Of a stretch of 64,000 bases of DNA, positions 15,107 through 23,202 are shown piece by piece. The translations under genes were made by a program, and so were the position numbers. How positions within the stretch are numbered: position 1 is the stretch's first letter; the number at the start of each line of letters is the position of its first letter. A model generated the notes under the pieces. That model searched no databases. It was not told the DNA's origin and saw only the letters and a program-made list of their open reading frames with translations. The stretch is from positions 1 to 64,000 of the IMG/VR virus record IMGVR_UViG_3300015371_000017. One strand, 5' to 3'. This DNA comes from a virus.

Positions 15107-15598
15107 TCACCCACGGTAGCCATATTTGACGAATTCCTTCATCACGGCGGGAAGTGTACCCGAATGCGCCGCGTCTTGTCCAGCACTTTGTATCGCTAAG
15201 ACACGCCGTTCGCCCTCAGCGAATCCTAATGACTCTAAGTATCGTTTTAGGGCTAGATTCCGCTTTGTGACCCATGCATTCAGTTCGACTGCTCCATTTT
15301 CCATGAACGCATCTCGAATCTTCAGCCCTGCCTCGACCAAGGTTTCCCTTGAAGTTCCTCGCTTGGAAGTGAAATGCGCCGAAAACTCACCGGGCGAATC
15401 CTCATAGAGAAGGAACATGGCGAAGTATTCACCGTTAAATACTCCAATGGTTATCTGATGGGGATCGTCACTGAGTAAGTCTTCCAAGGTAGATTCGTTT
15501 GCTCCGACATGGCGTTTACGCCGTCGCCACTTATGGGCTTCGCGGAATAGTTCGGTATCTTTGGCGGGATCGAGAATTCTTAATTCTATGCTTGACAT
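15107..15598 (-). CDS. GNAT-family N-acetyltransferase
   Basis: 163 residues from the ATG at 15598 (MSSIELRI). The acetyl-CoA loop is probably KRGTSRETLVEAG, followed by the strand-helix VELNAWVTKRNLALKRYLES and GF, the typical GNAT motif B. Phage GNATs in virion operons are common, with substrates unknown; here acetylation of surface sugars or fibre proteins is possible. Its start overlaps the divergent promoter at 15592-15620. Confidence 0.7.
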   Translation of the reverse strand: MSSIELRILDPAKDTELFREAHKWRRRKRHVGANESTLEDLLSDDPHQITIGVFNGEYFAMFLLYEDSPGEFSAHFTSKRGTSRETLVEAGLKIRDAFMENGAVELNAWVTKRNLALKRYLESLGFAEGERRVLAIQSAGQDAAHSGTLPAVMKEFVKYGYRG

Positions 15599-15620
15599 TA
15601 GCGAAGCGGTTCGGTATTGT
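15592..15620 (+). promoter_or_regulatory. Sigma70 promoter giving a leaderless transcript
   Basis: TTGACA (15592-15597), 17-base spacer, TATTGT (15615-15620). The first gene starts at 15628, seven bases after the -10 box, so transcription would begin at or next to the A of ATG, as for lambda PRM. The perfect -35 box and exact spacing make this one of the strongest promoter matches in the window. Confidence 0.65.
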
Positions 15621-15627
15621 TCTTCAC

Positions 15628-15825
15628 ATGGAAACCAAATCATCAATGATAACAACGAGAGTTCAGCATCTTCTTAGTTCCTATAAGCTTTACGAAGAAG
15701 CGTGGAATCAACGTCCTAGACGTTCGGGATTTATCGACCAGCAACTTGAGGTAATCGAGAAGCATGAATTTATTCGCACTATGGCAATTTTAGACGCTAC
15801 GCAACCACATAGTGATGAAAAGTAA
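15628..15825 (+). CDS. Small helical protein of inverted cassette, 65 aa
   Basis: Plus-strand gene inside the minus-strand late operon. Product METKSSMITTRVQHLLSSYK continues with a helical, basic segment ending in PHSDEK. No ribosome site precedes it, consistent with a leaderless message from the promoter at 15592; an internal ATG at 15646 is an alternative. First of three overlapping genes. A small regulator is plausible by analogy with leaderless phage repressors, but no HTH is clear. Confidence 0.55.
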   Translation: METKSSMITTRVQHLLSSYKLYEEAWNQRPRRSGFIDQQLEVIEKHEFIRTMAILDATQPHSDEK

Positions 15826-15937
15826 AGTCTCGCAAGCTGCCGCCATTTTAGGCCGCAAGGGTGGCAAGGTAAAGAGCGAAAAGAAGAAGGAAGCCGCACG
15901 GCGAAACGCTAAACTTCCAAGAAAGAGGAGGCAATGA
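15815..15937 (+). CDS. Small basic LGRKGGK-type protein, 40 aa
   Basis: Overlaps the previous gene by 11 bases. The product reads AAAILGRKGGKVKSEKKK and ends in a basic tail, matching the short LGRKGGK proteins that occur widely in phages and plasmids and are thought to bind nucleic acid. Its stop contains the start of the next gene (ATGA). Confidence 0.55.
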   Translation: MKSKVSQAAAILGRKGGKVKSEKKKEAARRNAKLPRKRRQ

Positions 15938-16113
15938 TTTCAACTACAACTATCATCGTAACGGTTGTGATTATGCAAATCTTATTTGCCCTTGATGTTG
16001 CCTGCTACTTCAAAGCTACTTATCCTGCTCGGCAACGATTTATGTACGTGCCTATCGTTGGTGGTTTTATTGCTTTGCTGGCTTGCGGCAAGCAGTCTCA
16101 GCGGCGCGGTTAG
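15934..16113 (+). CDS. Small membrane protein, 59 aa
   Basis: Begins MISTTTIIVTVVIMQILFAL, one transmembrane span, then a second hydrophobic stretch (VPIVGGFIALLAC) and a basic tail. AGAGGAGG ribosome site. The 3' half runs antisense to the end of the glycosyltransferase gene 15982-16569. A regulator plus membrane protein cassette would suit a lysogenic-conversion or exclusion function; this is inference. Confidence 0.55.
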   Translation: MISTTTIIVTVVIMQILFALDVACYFKATYPARQRFMYVPIVGGFIALLACGKQSQRRG

Positions 16114-16569
16114 AATTCTTTCCACTGCCCACACTGCTTGTCTAGCGGGGACAAATACAGACGGATCGTGAGGTTCGTTGTGCCAGTCACAATACTGAAA
16201 TTGTCGGAAGTTCTTCTCGCTGACAAAGAGATTTTCGTTTTCAGGATAACCGAAAATGTAAGGCGAACTCTTGCCCCATAACACTACGCCGTTTTTCAGT
16301 TTGTAATACGCGCATAGATGCGGCAGGAAACTATCTACGCTCACCCAGACATCACACTCGCCCACCAAGTCTCGAATCCGTGTTAAAGGTAGACCAATAC
16401 GGAATTCGTCTACTCCTTCAATTCGCTGCTCGCCTTGAATGCCAATCTGGATAATATGATGCTCGTTGGCTTTCAGCATGGTAACAAGTTCGGGCCAGTG
16501 CGGATATTCCTTGGCGGACTTCGCGCCGCTTGGAAGTTTAGCAGGGTATGGCGCGATTAAAATCTTCAC
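15982..16569 (-). CDS. Family-9-like glycosyltransferase, C-terminal half
   Basis: 195 residues from the GTG at 16569, which has GGAGG seven bases upstream and overlaps the GIY-YIG stop (GTGA). KILIAPYPAKLPSG, HWPELVTMLKANEHHIIQIG, CDVWVSVDSFLPHLCAYYKL and VVLWGKSSP follow the order of the nucleotide-sugar-binding C-domain of heptosyltransferase-like GT9 enzymes, including the DS-xxxH site. The matching N-domain is the end of the gene at 17544. The last 35 residues are low complexity and overlap the inverted cassette. Confidence 0.6.
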   Translation of the reverse strand: MKILIAPYPAKLPSGAKSAKEYPHWPELVTMLKANEHHIIQIGIQGEQRIEGVDEFRIGLPLTRIRDLVGECDVWVSVDSFLPHLCAYYKLKNGVVLWGKSSPYIFGYPENENLFVSEKNFRQFQYCDWHNEPHDPSVFVPARQAVWAVERILTAPLRLLAASQQSNKTTNDRHVHKSLPSRISSFEVAGNIKGK

Positions 16570-17540
16570 GCCGCATACCTCCACACATAACCCTTAGATG
16601 TTTCCCAAGTACCACGACAGCATTGGTTGATATTCCGCGCTCCCGTTGTTCTAGCGGCGATCTGGATAGAAGGGTAAAACGCTACGATTCCGTTCTTCGG
16701 ATCGATTTGAACAACAGCCCTACGGCGGGAAGGGTAAACCAATCCTTTATGTGCGGTGCTTATATTGGCCCGTGCTTGAGCATCCATGCACCGACCTTTA
16801 TTCCACGCTCCCATCAACCCCTTAGTGCCCTTATTCCACGGTACGCGGCCTTTAAGCGAGTTATTCAGTTTTCGTCTAGCCTCTTCGCTCATTGGGACGC
16901 CTTTATTCCAGCTAGGAATACCTACCTTTTTACCTTTATTGGACGCGCTAATTTTTTGTCGCGTTTCAGCCGTAACTATTCGGCCCTTGTTCGCTTCACT
17001 GATTTTCTTTTTATGTTCATCTGTTAGAGGCCCGAAAGTTTGAGCCGCTTTCCATTTAGCAATATGCTCTGGCGATAATTTTCTGCCAGTTAGTGCCTTA
17101 CTTACCTTTGCGTATGTTTCGGGTGTTCGGATGCGAATTCGTTGGGCTGCGCTAATTTTGGCTCTAACTTCTGGAGGGTGCTTGTGACCCATGTGGGCTT
17201 TGCTGAGTTTAGCTCGCATCTCAGCAGTTTGGAATGTTTTATGCGCCGTGGGCCAGATATTATAACCATGCGCTCTTTTGGCAGCCTTGTGTTTATCAAG
17301 GTACTCTTGCTCTATATTTAATAGGGCGCTTTCTTCACATTGTGCCAAGATAACAAATTCAAACGCAGCTTCGCCGTGGCGATTAAAAGCATTTTGAAAA
17401 TAGTCGTTATCGTGAACGCCGCGTCTCAAAAGGCTAAGGTGGGTTCTCTTGCGGCTTTCAATCCAATTACTACTGCCAATATAAACTTTTCCGTCTATCG
17501 TATTTCTAAACCAATAGACTCCGCATGTACGTGTCTTCAT
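16566..17540 (-). CDS. GIY-YIG homing endonuclease
   Basis: 324 residues. GVYWFRNTIDGKVYIGSS opens a GIY-YIG nuclease domain (about 5-95), followed by many NUMOD3-like repeats (KAHMGHKHPPEVRAKISA, TGRKLSPEHIAKWKAA, NKGRIVTAETRQKISASN) and a NUMOD1-like end (SIQIAARTTGARNINQCC). It sits three bases after the stop of 17544 and four bases over the start of 15982, precisely between two halves of one enzyme. No own promoter is visible. Confidence 0.9.
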   Translation of the reverse strand: MKTRTCGVYWFRNTIDGKVYIGSSNWIESRKRTHLSLLRRGVHDNDYFQNAFNRHGEAAFEFVILAQCEESALLNIEQEYLDKHKAAKRAHGYNIWPTAHKTFQTAEMRAKLSKAHMGHKHPPEVRAKISAAQRIRIRTPETYAKVSKALTGRKLSPEHIAKWKAAQTFGPLTDEHKKKISEANKGRIVTAETRQKISASNKGKKVGIPSWNKGVPMSEEARRKLNNSLKGRVPWNKGTKGLMGAWNKGRCMDAQARANISTAHKGLVYPSRRRAVVQIDPKNGIVAFYPSIQIAARTTGARNINQCCRGTWETSKGYVWRYAA

Positions 17541-17543
17541 CGC

Positions 17544-19184
17544 TCAGTCCAGTTCATATAAAGCCTCAAACGCTTCGACTATTGGACGCTCCCAATTCTT
17601 CTCCCATGCGTACTTATAGGGATCAAGATGCTCGATATTTCCTAGCCTCATTTTAGCATCCGCGATGCTGATTATCTCAACATTTTCACCTTCAAATACT
17701 TCGGGATAACAAACTGCTAACAAGGGCGTCCCGTACTTCTTAATGAAGCGCGGGAGCAGTCCTCGGAAGATGTAGTGATCGCCAATTCCGCTGTCCAAAA
17801 CCGCGATTTTCCGTTGGGTGAACTTCTCGCCCGTCGTTGCGCCTAGCCACTCAACAAAAAGTTTATTATCACGATCCCACAAGCTGCCGTCACTAAAAGA
17901 GCGTACTCCGCCTTCGGGTTGTTGGAGATGCCACGCTTTTGCAAACGGAGTTACCGCAAGCCGAAATCCTGCGGCTCTAATCTTCATCGAAAACCAACTG
18001 TCTTCGCGGAAGCTGACGGGAGACAGTTTAGGATAACCCCCTGCTTGCCGCCCGGCCTTAGTTCTATACATAAATGCCGAATATAAATGCTGGGTTTCGC
18101 GCACCGCTCCGTTGAATGAATACCATTGAATGTTCACCCCGTTGAATATGTCTTCCACGTTGCCCTTTATGTGATCAGGAAGGGGCTGAACATGGCCGGG
18201 GGAATGAATTAGCGGAGCGATAGCGCCTAGTGTTTCGTCTGCCTCCAATTCCTTCAAAAGCTCTTCTATGACATTCGGCTCTAAAACTATGTCGTCATCC
18301 ATGCGCATCAGATAGTCTGTCGAGGCCGTGCTAAGGGCATGTTGTCGGTTAGTAGCGAGTCCGAGGCGCGGAGTAGTGAACGTCTCAATCTCAATTCCCA
18401 CCTGTTCGAGAAGTTGAAAGAGTTCTCGATAAGGTGATATGTCTCTTAGCTCTTTTTGCTCCCCATCGTCATACAGGACAAATCGCTCAGGTTTGCGAGT
18501 TTGGGTTGCGATTGACGCGATGGTTGCAGGAAGCGTGGTGAAGTATCTTCCGATTGTCGAAATCTCAACTGTGACGGTAGGCGCTGTTTTGGCCGCTAGT
18601 TTGAAGTGACTGCGCTCCATATACCGCTCACGTTCCGGGGTTGAATCACCGACTTGTTTAATTCCCGCAAAGTACAAATCTTCCATATCCCCACGGTATC
18701 CGAGATAAGATTTAGAAAAGAGATCGGGAGATAAGACTGAAGCGAAGTCTTCTACTGAAATGTTTCGATAGTGGTCAGTAGTAAACGGACTGGCGAAAGC
18801 GTCGTGGTCTGTTGTTCCATGCTCCCAGCGATTCGGAGCGGCGCAAGTAACCAAAAACAACCCTCCGTCTCTGAGGTTCCGGTACATCTGGCGTAACGAT
18901 AATTCCCAGTGTTGGTCGTGCTCCAACATCTCCGTGCAAATAATGACGTTGTACCAGCCCGGACATTCCCATTCGTGCGCTTTAGAAACACAATCAACTC
19001 CCACACCTTCGCCTAAATCAATTCCTATGTAATCACAGTCAGTAAAGAACTCCCGCGCCCCGCCGTCTATTTCCAGCGAGCCAACATCCAAGACTTTCTT
19101 TCCCGAAAAGAATTCAGGGTATTCAGCCTTGACTTGCTTGATGAACCATTTCGCTTCTCGATGCAAAGAATCCTCCAAATCCAA
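17544..19184 (-). CDS. Methyltransferase-GT2-GT9N fusion
   Basis: 546 residues. 1-190: class I AdoMet methyltransferase (KVLDVGSLEIDGGAREFF, then IICTEMLEHDQHWELSL). About 203-445: family-2 glycosyltransferase (TVEISTIGRYFTTLPATIAS, LRMDDDIVLEPN). About 455-546: KIAVLDSGIGDHYIFRGLLP, the N-domain start of a family-9 enzyme, ending at WERPIVEAFEALYEL. The partner C-domain is encoded after the GIY-YIG gene. Overlaps the upstream gene by 62 bases. Confidence 0.75.
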   Translation of the reverse strand: MDLEDSLHREAKWFIKQVKAEYPEFFSGKKVLDVGSLEIDGGAREFFTDCDYIGIDLGEGVGVDCVSKAHEWECPGWYNVIICTEMLEHDQHWELSLRQMYRNLRDGGLFLVTCAAPNRWEHGTTDHDAFASPFTTDHYRNISVEDFASVLSPDLFSKSYLGYRGDMEDLYFAGIKQVGDSTPERERYMERSHFKLAAKTAPTVTVEISTIGRYFTTLPATIASIATQTRKPERFVLYDDGEQKELRDISPYRELFQLLEQVGIEIETFTTPRLGLATNRQHALSTASTDYLMRMDDDIVLEPNVIEELLKELEADETLGAIAPLIHSPGHVQPLPDHIKGNVEDIFNGVNIQWYSFNGAVRETQHLYSAFMYRTKAGRQAGGYPKLSPVSFREDSWFSMKIRAAGFRLAVTPFAKAWHLQQPEGGVRSFSDGSLWDRDNKLFVEWLGATTGEKFTQRKIAVLDSGIGDHYIFRGLLPRFIKKYGTPLLAVCYPEVFEGENVEIISIADAKMRLGNIEHLDPYKYAWEKNWERPIVEAFEALYELD

Positions 19185-20472
19185 GCATTGATTCTGAAAC
19201 TAAAGGTGTCTCTAATGCGCGCCAGATGCCCGTATTAGGCACTTGTTCCGCGATTACCAACGAGTCAACCGCTTGAATTACACCAGGCCAATCAGAAGTG
19301 TAATCATGGCCGCAAAGTAACCCATCAGCAGTTAGACATGGACGCCAATTCATAATGTCCGCCGTGACTGAATCTACGTCATGTGCTCCGTCCACGAAGA
19401 TCATATTTACTGAGATTCTCAGTTGCCGCATCAACTTGGACGCAGCTAGGCTGTTCATGCGAAGGGGAATGACTCGCCCTGCGTCAATATGATCCCAAAG
19501 GTTTTTGCAAAACTGAAGGTATGCGCCGTCACCGTCATATTCCCTTGAAGCACTGAATGCCGGATCGTCACTCATCGCCCACGAATCAACTGCGTATAAT
19601 CGTCCGCCTTCTGGTAGGTTGTCAGCTAACGCTCGCGTACTGCGACCCATCCAGCTTCCAATTTCTACAATGACGGGATGCGTCTTTGCGGACTCCGCTA
19701 GCCATTGCAGTTCACTCTCCGACATCCAACCTTCGATTTGTTTGGCTCGTTCAATATCCACTGAACCATATCGCTGTCTCAGTAACTTCCGGTTTCTTTC
19801 AACCACTTCTACGTGATTTGGCAACTGTCCGAGCGTGGATTCTCCCTCATGTGAAATAGGAAATGACCCAACCCATCTTGATCGCTTCCACTCCGGTAAA
19901 TGCTCACTATTTGGTACGTGTTCTAATCGGCACTCTTCACCTACGGGAACTTGTACCCATTTCCATCCTGCTTGTTCTGCACGAACACAGAGATCGATGT
20001 CCTCGCCATAAAAGGGACTAAATTGCTCATCCAACCAACCGATCTCATTCAACATCTCTCTTCTTAACATCGCACAGAAGAAGATAATAAATTCATGTTG
20101 TGCGTCTTCACTCCAGAGTTTGTGTGAACCTGTTATTCCTACCTTTGGATCGGAGAACGGATCGGAGAGTAAATTAAGCCAGTGATTCTTTTCTTGAGTG
20201 AGAAGTTCGCAGTCGTCATTTAAGAGTACGACGTATTCCCCTTGCGACTCTTTTATCCCCGTGTTTACGGCGCGACTAAAGCCTTGTGGCTCATCAAACC
20301 AAAGTAATGTGAGAGGTATGCCCATTGACATAATCTCTCGCGTCTCAGGCGGAGCGCCATTTGCACATACGACAATCTCGCAATCATTCAAGTCCGTATA
20401 TTGAACAATAGATTTTAAGAGGGTTTTTAAGCCTCCTGTATTGAGGTACGTTGGGATGATAATACTTTTCAT
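19123..20472 (-). CDS. GT2 glycosyltransferase-methyltransferase fusion
   Basis: 449 residues. 1-215: family-2 glycosyltransferase (SIIIPTYLNTGGLKTLLKSI, VVLLNDDCELL, then FYGEDIDLCVRAEQAGW). About 245-420: AdoMet methyltransferase (VIVEIGSWMGRSTRALADNL, IFVDGAHDVDSV). ATG overlaps the stop of the collagen-like fibre gene (ATGA), so the two are translated together. Fibre glycosylation followed by sugar methylation is a reasonable inference. Confidence 0.75.
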   Translation of the reverse strand: MKSIIIPTYLNTGGLKTLLKSIVQYTDLNDCEIVVCANGAPPETREIMSMGIPLTLLWFDEPQGFSRAVNTGIKESQGEYVVLLNDDCELLTQEKNHWLNLLSDPFSDPKVGITGSHKLWSEDAQHEFIIFFCAMLRREMLNEIGWLDEQFSPFYGEDIDLCVRAEQAGWKWVQVPVGEECRLEHVPNSEHLPEWKRSRWVGSFPISHEGESTLGQLPNHVEVVERNRKLLRQRYGSVDIERAKQIEGWMSESELQWLAESAKTHPVIVEIGSWMGRSTRALADNLPEGGRLYAVDSWAMSDDPAFSASREYDGDGAYLQFCKNLWDHIDAGRVIPLRMNSLAASKLMRQLRISVNMIFVDGAHDVDSVTADIMNWRPCLTADGLLCGHDYTSDWPGVIQAVDSLVIAEQVPNTGIWRALETPLVSESMLGFGGFFASRSEMVHQASQG

Positions 20473-22007
20473 TCAGCCTCCCACATAAACACTTGCGCGC
20501 CGGGCGATCCGGTGACAGTCCACGCTATATCAAAAGTCGTTGCGCCGATGTTTTGCACGATTCCCACTACGCCTACGTTTGCTGCTGTGCTTATTACAAT
20601 ACCATTTGTGGTAGAAGTTGCAGCGGCCTGAGTAGTGGTGATGGCGGCTGTATTATAACTCTGAGATATGCTTCTATTCCCACTCGCATTAGCAACCCCG
20701 ATAGAAACCGTTGTTGGGGTAGCGGAGTTGTTGCCAGTAAAAGTTCCCATTCCATAAATTCTAATTATCTTTGGCGTTCTCCCCAAACCATGGGTTACGG
20801 ATGTTGTTTGCGTCGATGTAGAGGTAGTGCCCACCCCTGCTGTTGAGCCTATCGTTCCGGTTGCCCCAGACGTTCCCGAGAAACCGGAGACGCCAGAAAA
20901 TCCCGATGTCCCGCTTGCCCCTGAAGTCCCTGCGCCGCTTACCCCGGTGAACCCGGACGTGCCAGAAAAGCCAGACACTCCACTGAATCCAGAAATGCCG
21001 CTTGCGCCAGTAAAGCCTGAGATACCCGACGCGCCTGTAAATCCTGAGACTCCCGAAAAGCCAGAAGTACCTGCGGCCCCGCTGACACCAGTGAAACCTG
21101 ACTTGCCACTTGCTCCACTCGCGCCAGATACTCCGTCAGCACCAGTTGCGCCTGCTTGTCCACTCACCCCTGAAAACCCGGATGTACCCGACGCGCCACT
21201 TATCCCTGAGTCTCCTGAGAAGCCGCTTACGCCTGAAGCACCATCCGCGCCTGTTGCTCCTGCTTCACCGGAAAATCCAGATACGCCGCTAGCCCCGCTT
21301 GCACCGGAAGCCCCGTCTACTCCTATCGTTCCCGCTTCCCCGCTTACACCTGAATAGCCGGAAACACCTGAGTATCCAGAATCTCCCGAAGCCCCTGAAA
21401 CCCCACTGGCACCGGGATTCGCCCCACTAAATCCAGACTTGCCGGACGCTCCAGACGCACCCGAAAAGCCTGAAGCTCCATCAGCCCCAACTACCCCGCT
21501 TGCTCCGGTAAAACCTGATGTCCCTGAAGCGCCCGACGCCCCAGACGCTCCGGGGTTTGCGCCACTAAAACCGGACGTTCCAGAAGCCCCTGAACCTCCC
21601 GTGAAGCCACTAACGCCGCTGAACCCACTCTTACCACTTGCACCACTCGCTCCGCTTATTCCCGTGCCGCTGAAACCTGACTTACCGGAAGTTCCCGAAT
21701 ATCCACTGACACCACTCGTTCCCGGAGCGCCGGGGTTAGCTCCGCTATACCCAGACACACCAGAATAACCAGAGACTCCTGAAAACCCGGAAGCACCCGG
21801 ATTGGCCCCGCTGTATCCTGATTTACCTGAGTAGCCTGATTTGCCGGAATAACCTGACTTGCCTGAGAAACCTGAGTAGCCTGTATTGCCTACCGTAACG
21901 ACGCGGATTACTTGATCGCCCTGAACCTCAACTGTTTGAGTGTCGGAAACAGTGATGGTAGTTGGCGAACCAACTTCCTGAATAGTGATGTTGACGAGTT
22001 GAAGCAC
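20469..22007 (-). CDS. Large collagen-like fibre
   Basis: 512 residues, GTG start. A 45-residue N-terminal beta domain is followed by about 330 residues of collagen-like GxSG and GxxGxx triplets (GKSGYSGKSGYSG, GANPGASGFSG, GATGADGASG), then a C-terminal beta domain of about 110 residues (TQTTSVTHGLGRTPKIIRIY) that resembles small fibre-tip domains. It lies immediately upstream of, and coupled to, glycosyltransferase genes. Confidence 0.8.
   Translation of the reverse strand: MLQLVNITIQEVGSPTTITVSDTQTVEVQGDQVIRVVTVGNTGYSGFSGKSGYSGKSGYSGKSGYSGANPGASGFSGVSGYSGVSGYSGANPGAPGTSGVSGYSGTSGKSGFSGTGISGASGASGKSGFSGVSGFTGGSGASGTSGFSGANPGASGASGASGTSGFTGASGVVGADGASGFSGASGASGKSGFSGANPGASGVSGASGDSGYSGVSGYSGVSGEAGTIGVDGASGASGASGVSGFSGEAGATGADGASGVSGFSGDSGISGASGTSGFSGVSGQAGATGADGVSGASGASGKSGFTGVSGAAGTSGFSGVSGFTGASGISGFTGASGISGFSGVSGFSGTSGFTGVSGAGTSGASGTSGFSGVSGFSGTSGATGTIGSTAGVGTTSTSTQTTSVTHGLGRTPKIIRIYGMGTFTGNNSATPTTVSIGVANASGNRSISQSYNTAAITTTQAAATSTTNGIVISTAANVGVVGIVQNIGATTFDIAWTVTGSPGAQVFMWEAE
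20860..21890 (-). repeat. Collagen-coding imperfect nonanucleotide repeats
   Basis: About 1 kb of short, imperfect tandem repeats coding GxSG-type triplets on the minus strand. On the plus strand the same DNA gives long Pro-rich frames that are shadows. Such arrays change length by slippage. Shorter arrays of the same type lie at 13480-13720, 14035-14270 and 10020-10150. Confidence 0.8.
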
Positions 22008-22019
22008 ACGTTTATTCCA

Positions 22020-22355
22020 CTAGGAGCACTCGTTGACGAAAATTTTCCCTTCTATTAAGCACGGATTCGCATCGCCACTCTCAACAACACTTAGCTTATA
22101 AGTTCCGCTTGTCCAAGTAAGTGCCGCGGTATCCGCAGCAGTTAATGCGAGATCGTAAACACCGGGTGATGCGTTTGTGAATTTCCCATTTGCTTGTGTC
22201 CAGCTAAACGCCGCAGCGCCGTTTGGAGTCACGTCAATCTGCGCGCTACTAAGAGTAAGGGGCGCTCCCGCGTCATCGGTAAGAATGAAGGTTTTTTGAA
22301 ACACCCCACCTTTAACGATAACCGCCGTCCAACTGCTGACTTGAGTAGTTGCCAT
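22020..22355 (-). CDS. Ig-like baseplate/fibre protein, 111 aa
   Basis: Beta-rich: KTFILTDDAGAPLTLSSAQ, GVYDLALTAADTAALTW, GTYKLSVVESGD. The pattern fits small Ig-like or BppU-type domains found at fibre bases. ATG at 22355 (MATTQVSSW) is taken; an upstream ATG seven codons earlier overlaps the previous gene by 19 bases. Last conserved piece before the collagen-like fibre. Confidence 0.5.
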   Translation of the reverse strand: MATTQVSSWTAVIVKGGVFQKTFILTDDAGAPLTLSSAQIDVTPNGAAAFSWTQANGKFTNASPGVYDLALTAADTAALTWTSGTYKLSVVESGDANPCLIEGKIFVNECS

Positions 22356-22357
22356 AA

Positions 22358-22831
22358 TTAAGTAATTTGTTTCCAAACTGCCGCGCCGGTACTAGCGTCT
22401 ACGGATAAATATCCATTCTGCAAAACCGTATCCACCCACACACTTCCTATTGGATATCCGGCTGCGCCATCATCCGTGATCGCCGGAGCAACCGTCGCAG
22501 TGTGAATACGCGGAACTTCTAAACTCGATCTTGCTCCTGCTGCCGTATTTGCATTTGTGCCGCCATTGGCAATCGGCAATACGCCGCTCGGCGTTGGCGT
22601 TCCGGTTAAAGTTACCGATCCGCCTACTGCCGTAAAACTTAATCCGGTAGCTCCGCCAGAGAATAGAATCGTGGGGCCAGTTGCGCCCGCCCCTGAATCA
22701 CCATTGATCGTTGTGACCGCACCGCCCGAACTTGCACCTGAAATGTTAGTAATATCAGGCGGCGGTAATACCTCGTATGCCTGATAGGTGATTTGCGAAT
22801 CAAGCTGCGAATTGTAGTCCTCAGAACTCAT
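22358..22831 (-). CDS. Tail-fibre-like protein, 157 aa
   Basis: Contains GVLPIANGGTNANTAAGARS, the common LPVANGGTG-type fibre linker, and ends GYLSVDASTGAAVWKQIT, typical of fibre tips. Beta-rich throughout. It overlaps its upstream neighbour by four bases. Confidence 0.6.
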   Translation of the reverse strand: MSSEDYNSQLDSQITYQAYEVLPPPDITNISGASSGGAVTTINGDSGAGATGPTILFSGGATGLSFTAVGGSVTLTGTPTPSGVLPIANGGTNANTAAGARSSLEVPRIHTATVAPAITDDGAAGYPIGSVWVDTVLQNGYLSVDASTGAAVWKQIT

Positions 22832-23202
22832 AATGATTCTTCGGTTAATACCGCATCAGGAAACTTCTCTTTCAATTCAGCTAACACTTGATCTCTCTCG
22901 GACTCTTGAAATGATCTACTTTGCAGCATGGCGTTTTTCAACTCTATAACCCCCGATGGATTCTCCGGGTTAGGGGTAACTTGCGCTGTGCCGCTCTTCA
23001 CAAAAATCTTGTATCGGAACAATTTTGGTTTCTGAATCTTCACGTCTCCACGGCGTTCAATTCTAATTGCCCCATCAGGGTGATCGGCACGTAACTGATT
23101 CATTATCTTTACGGCTGTAAGTTCACCCACGCCATGACGAATAGATTCTCCCACCCATTCAGTAGACTTTACCCCGACAACATGAAAGCGAATTTGACTC
23201 AA
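22828..23202 (-). CDS. Virion hypothetical protein, 124 aa
   Basis: Starts at TTG overlapping the upstream stop (TTGA). Mixed alpha/beta protein (GELTAVKIMNQLRADHPDG, DQVLAELKEKFPDA), with a basic central strand. Its place between the stabilisation protein and fibre genes suggests a virion role; not recognised. Confidence 0.45.
   Translation of the reverse strand: MSQIRFHVVGVKSTEWVGESIRHGVGELTAVKIMNQLRADHPDGAIRIERRGDVKIQKPKLFRYKIFVKSGTAQVTPNPENPSGVIELKNAMLQSRSFQESERDQVLAELKEKFPDAVLTEESL

Noticed and set aside
16566-17540. Group I intron carrying the GIY-YIG gene
   Set aside because: The downstream glycosyltransferase half has its own ribosome site and GTG, and only 3-4 bases lie between the frames, leaving no room for intron core sequences.
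20827-21768. Long Pro-rich open frames on the plus strand (PEKPETPENPD type)
   Set aside because: They are the reverse complement of collagen-like GxSG repeats; the same pattern occurs opposite 9850-10221 and 13427-13873. No ribosome sites.
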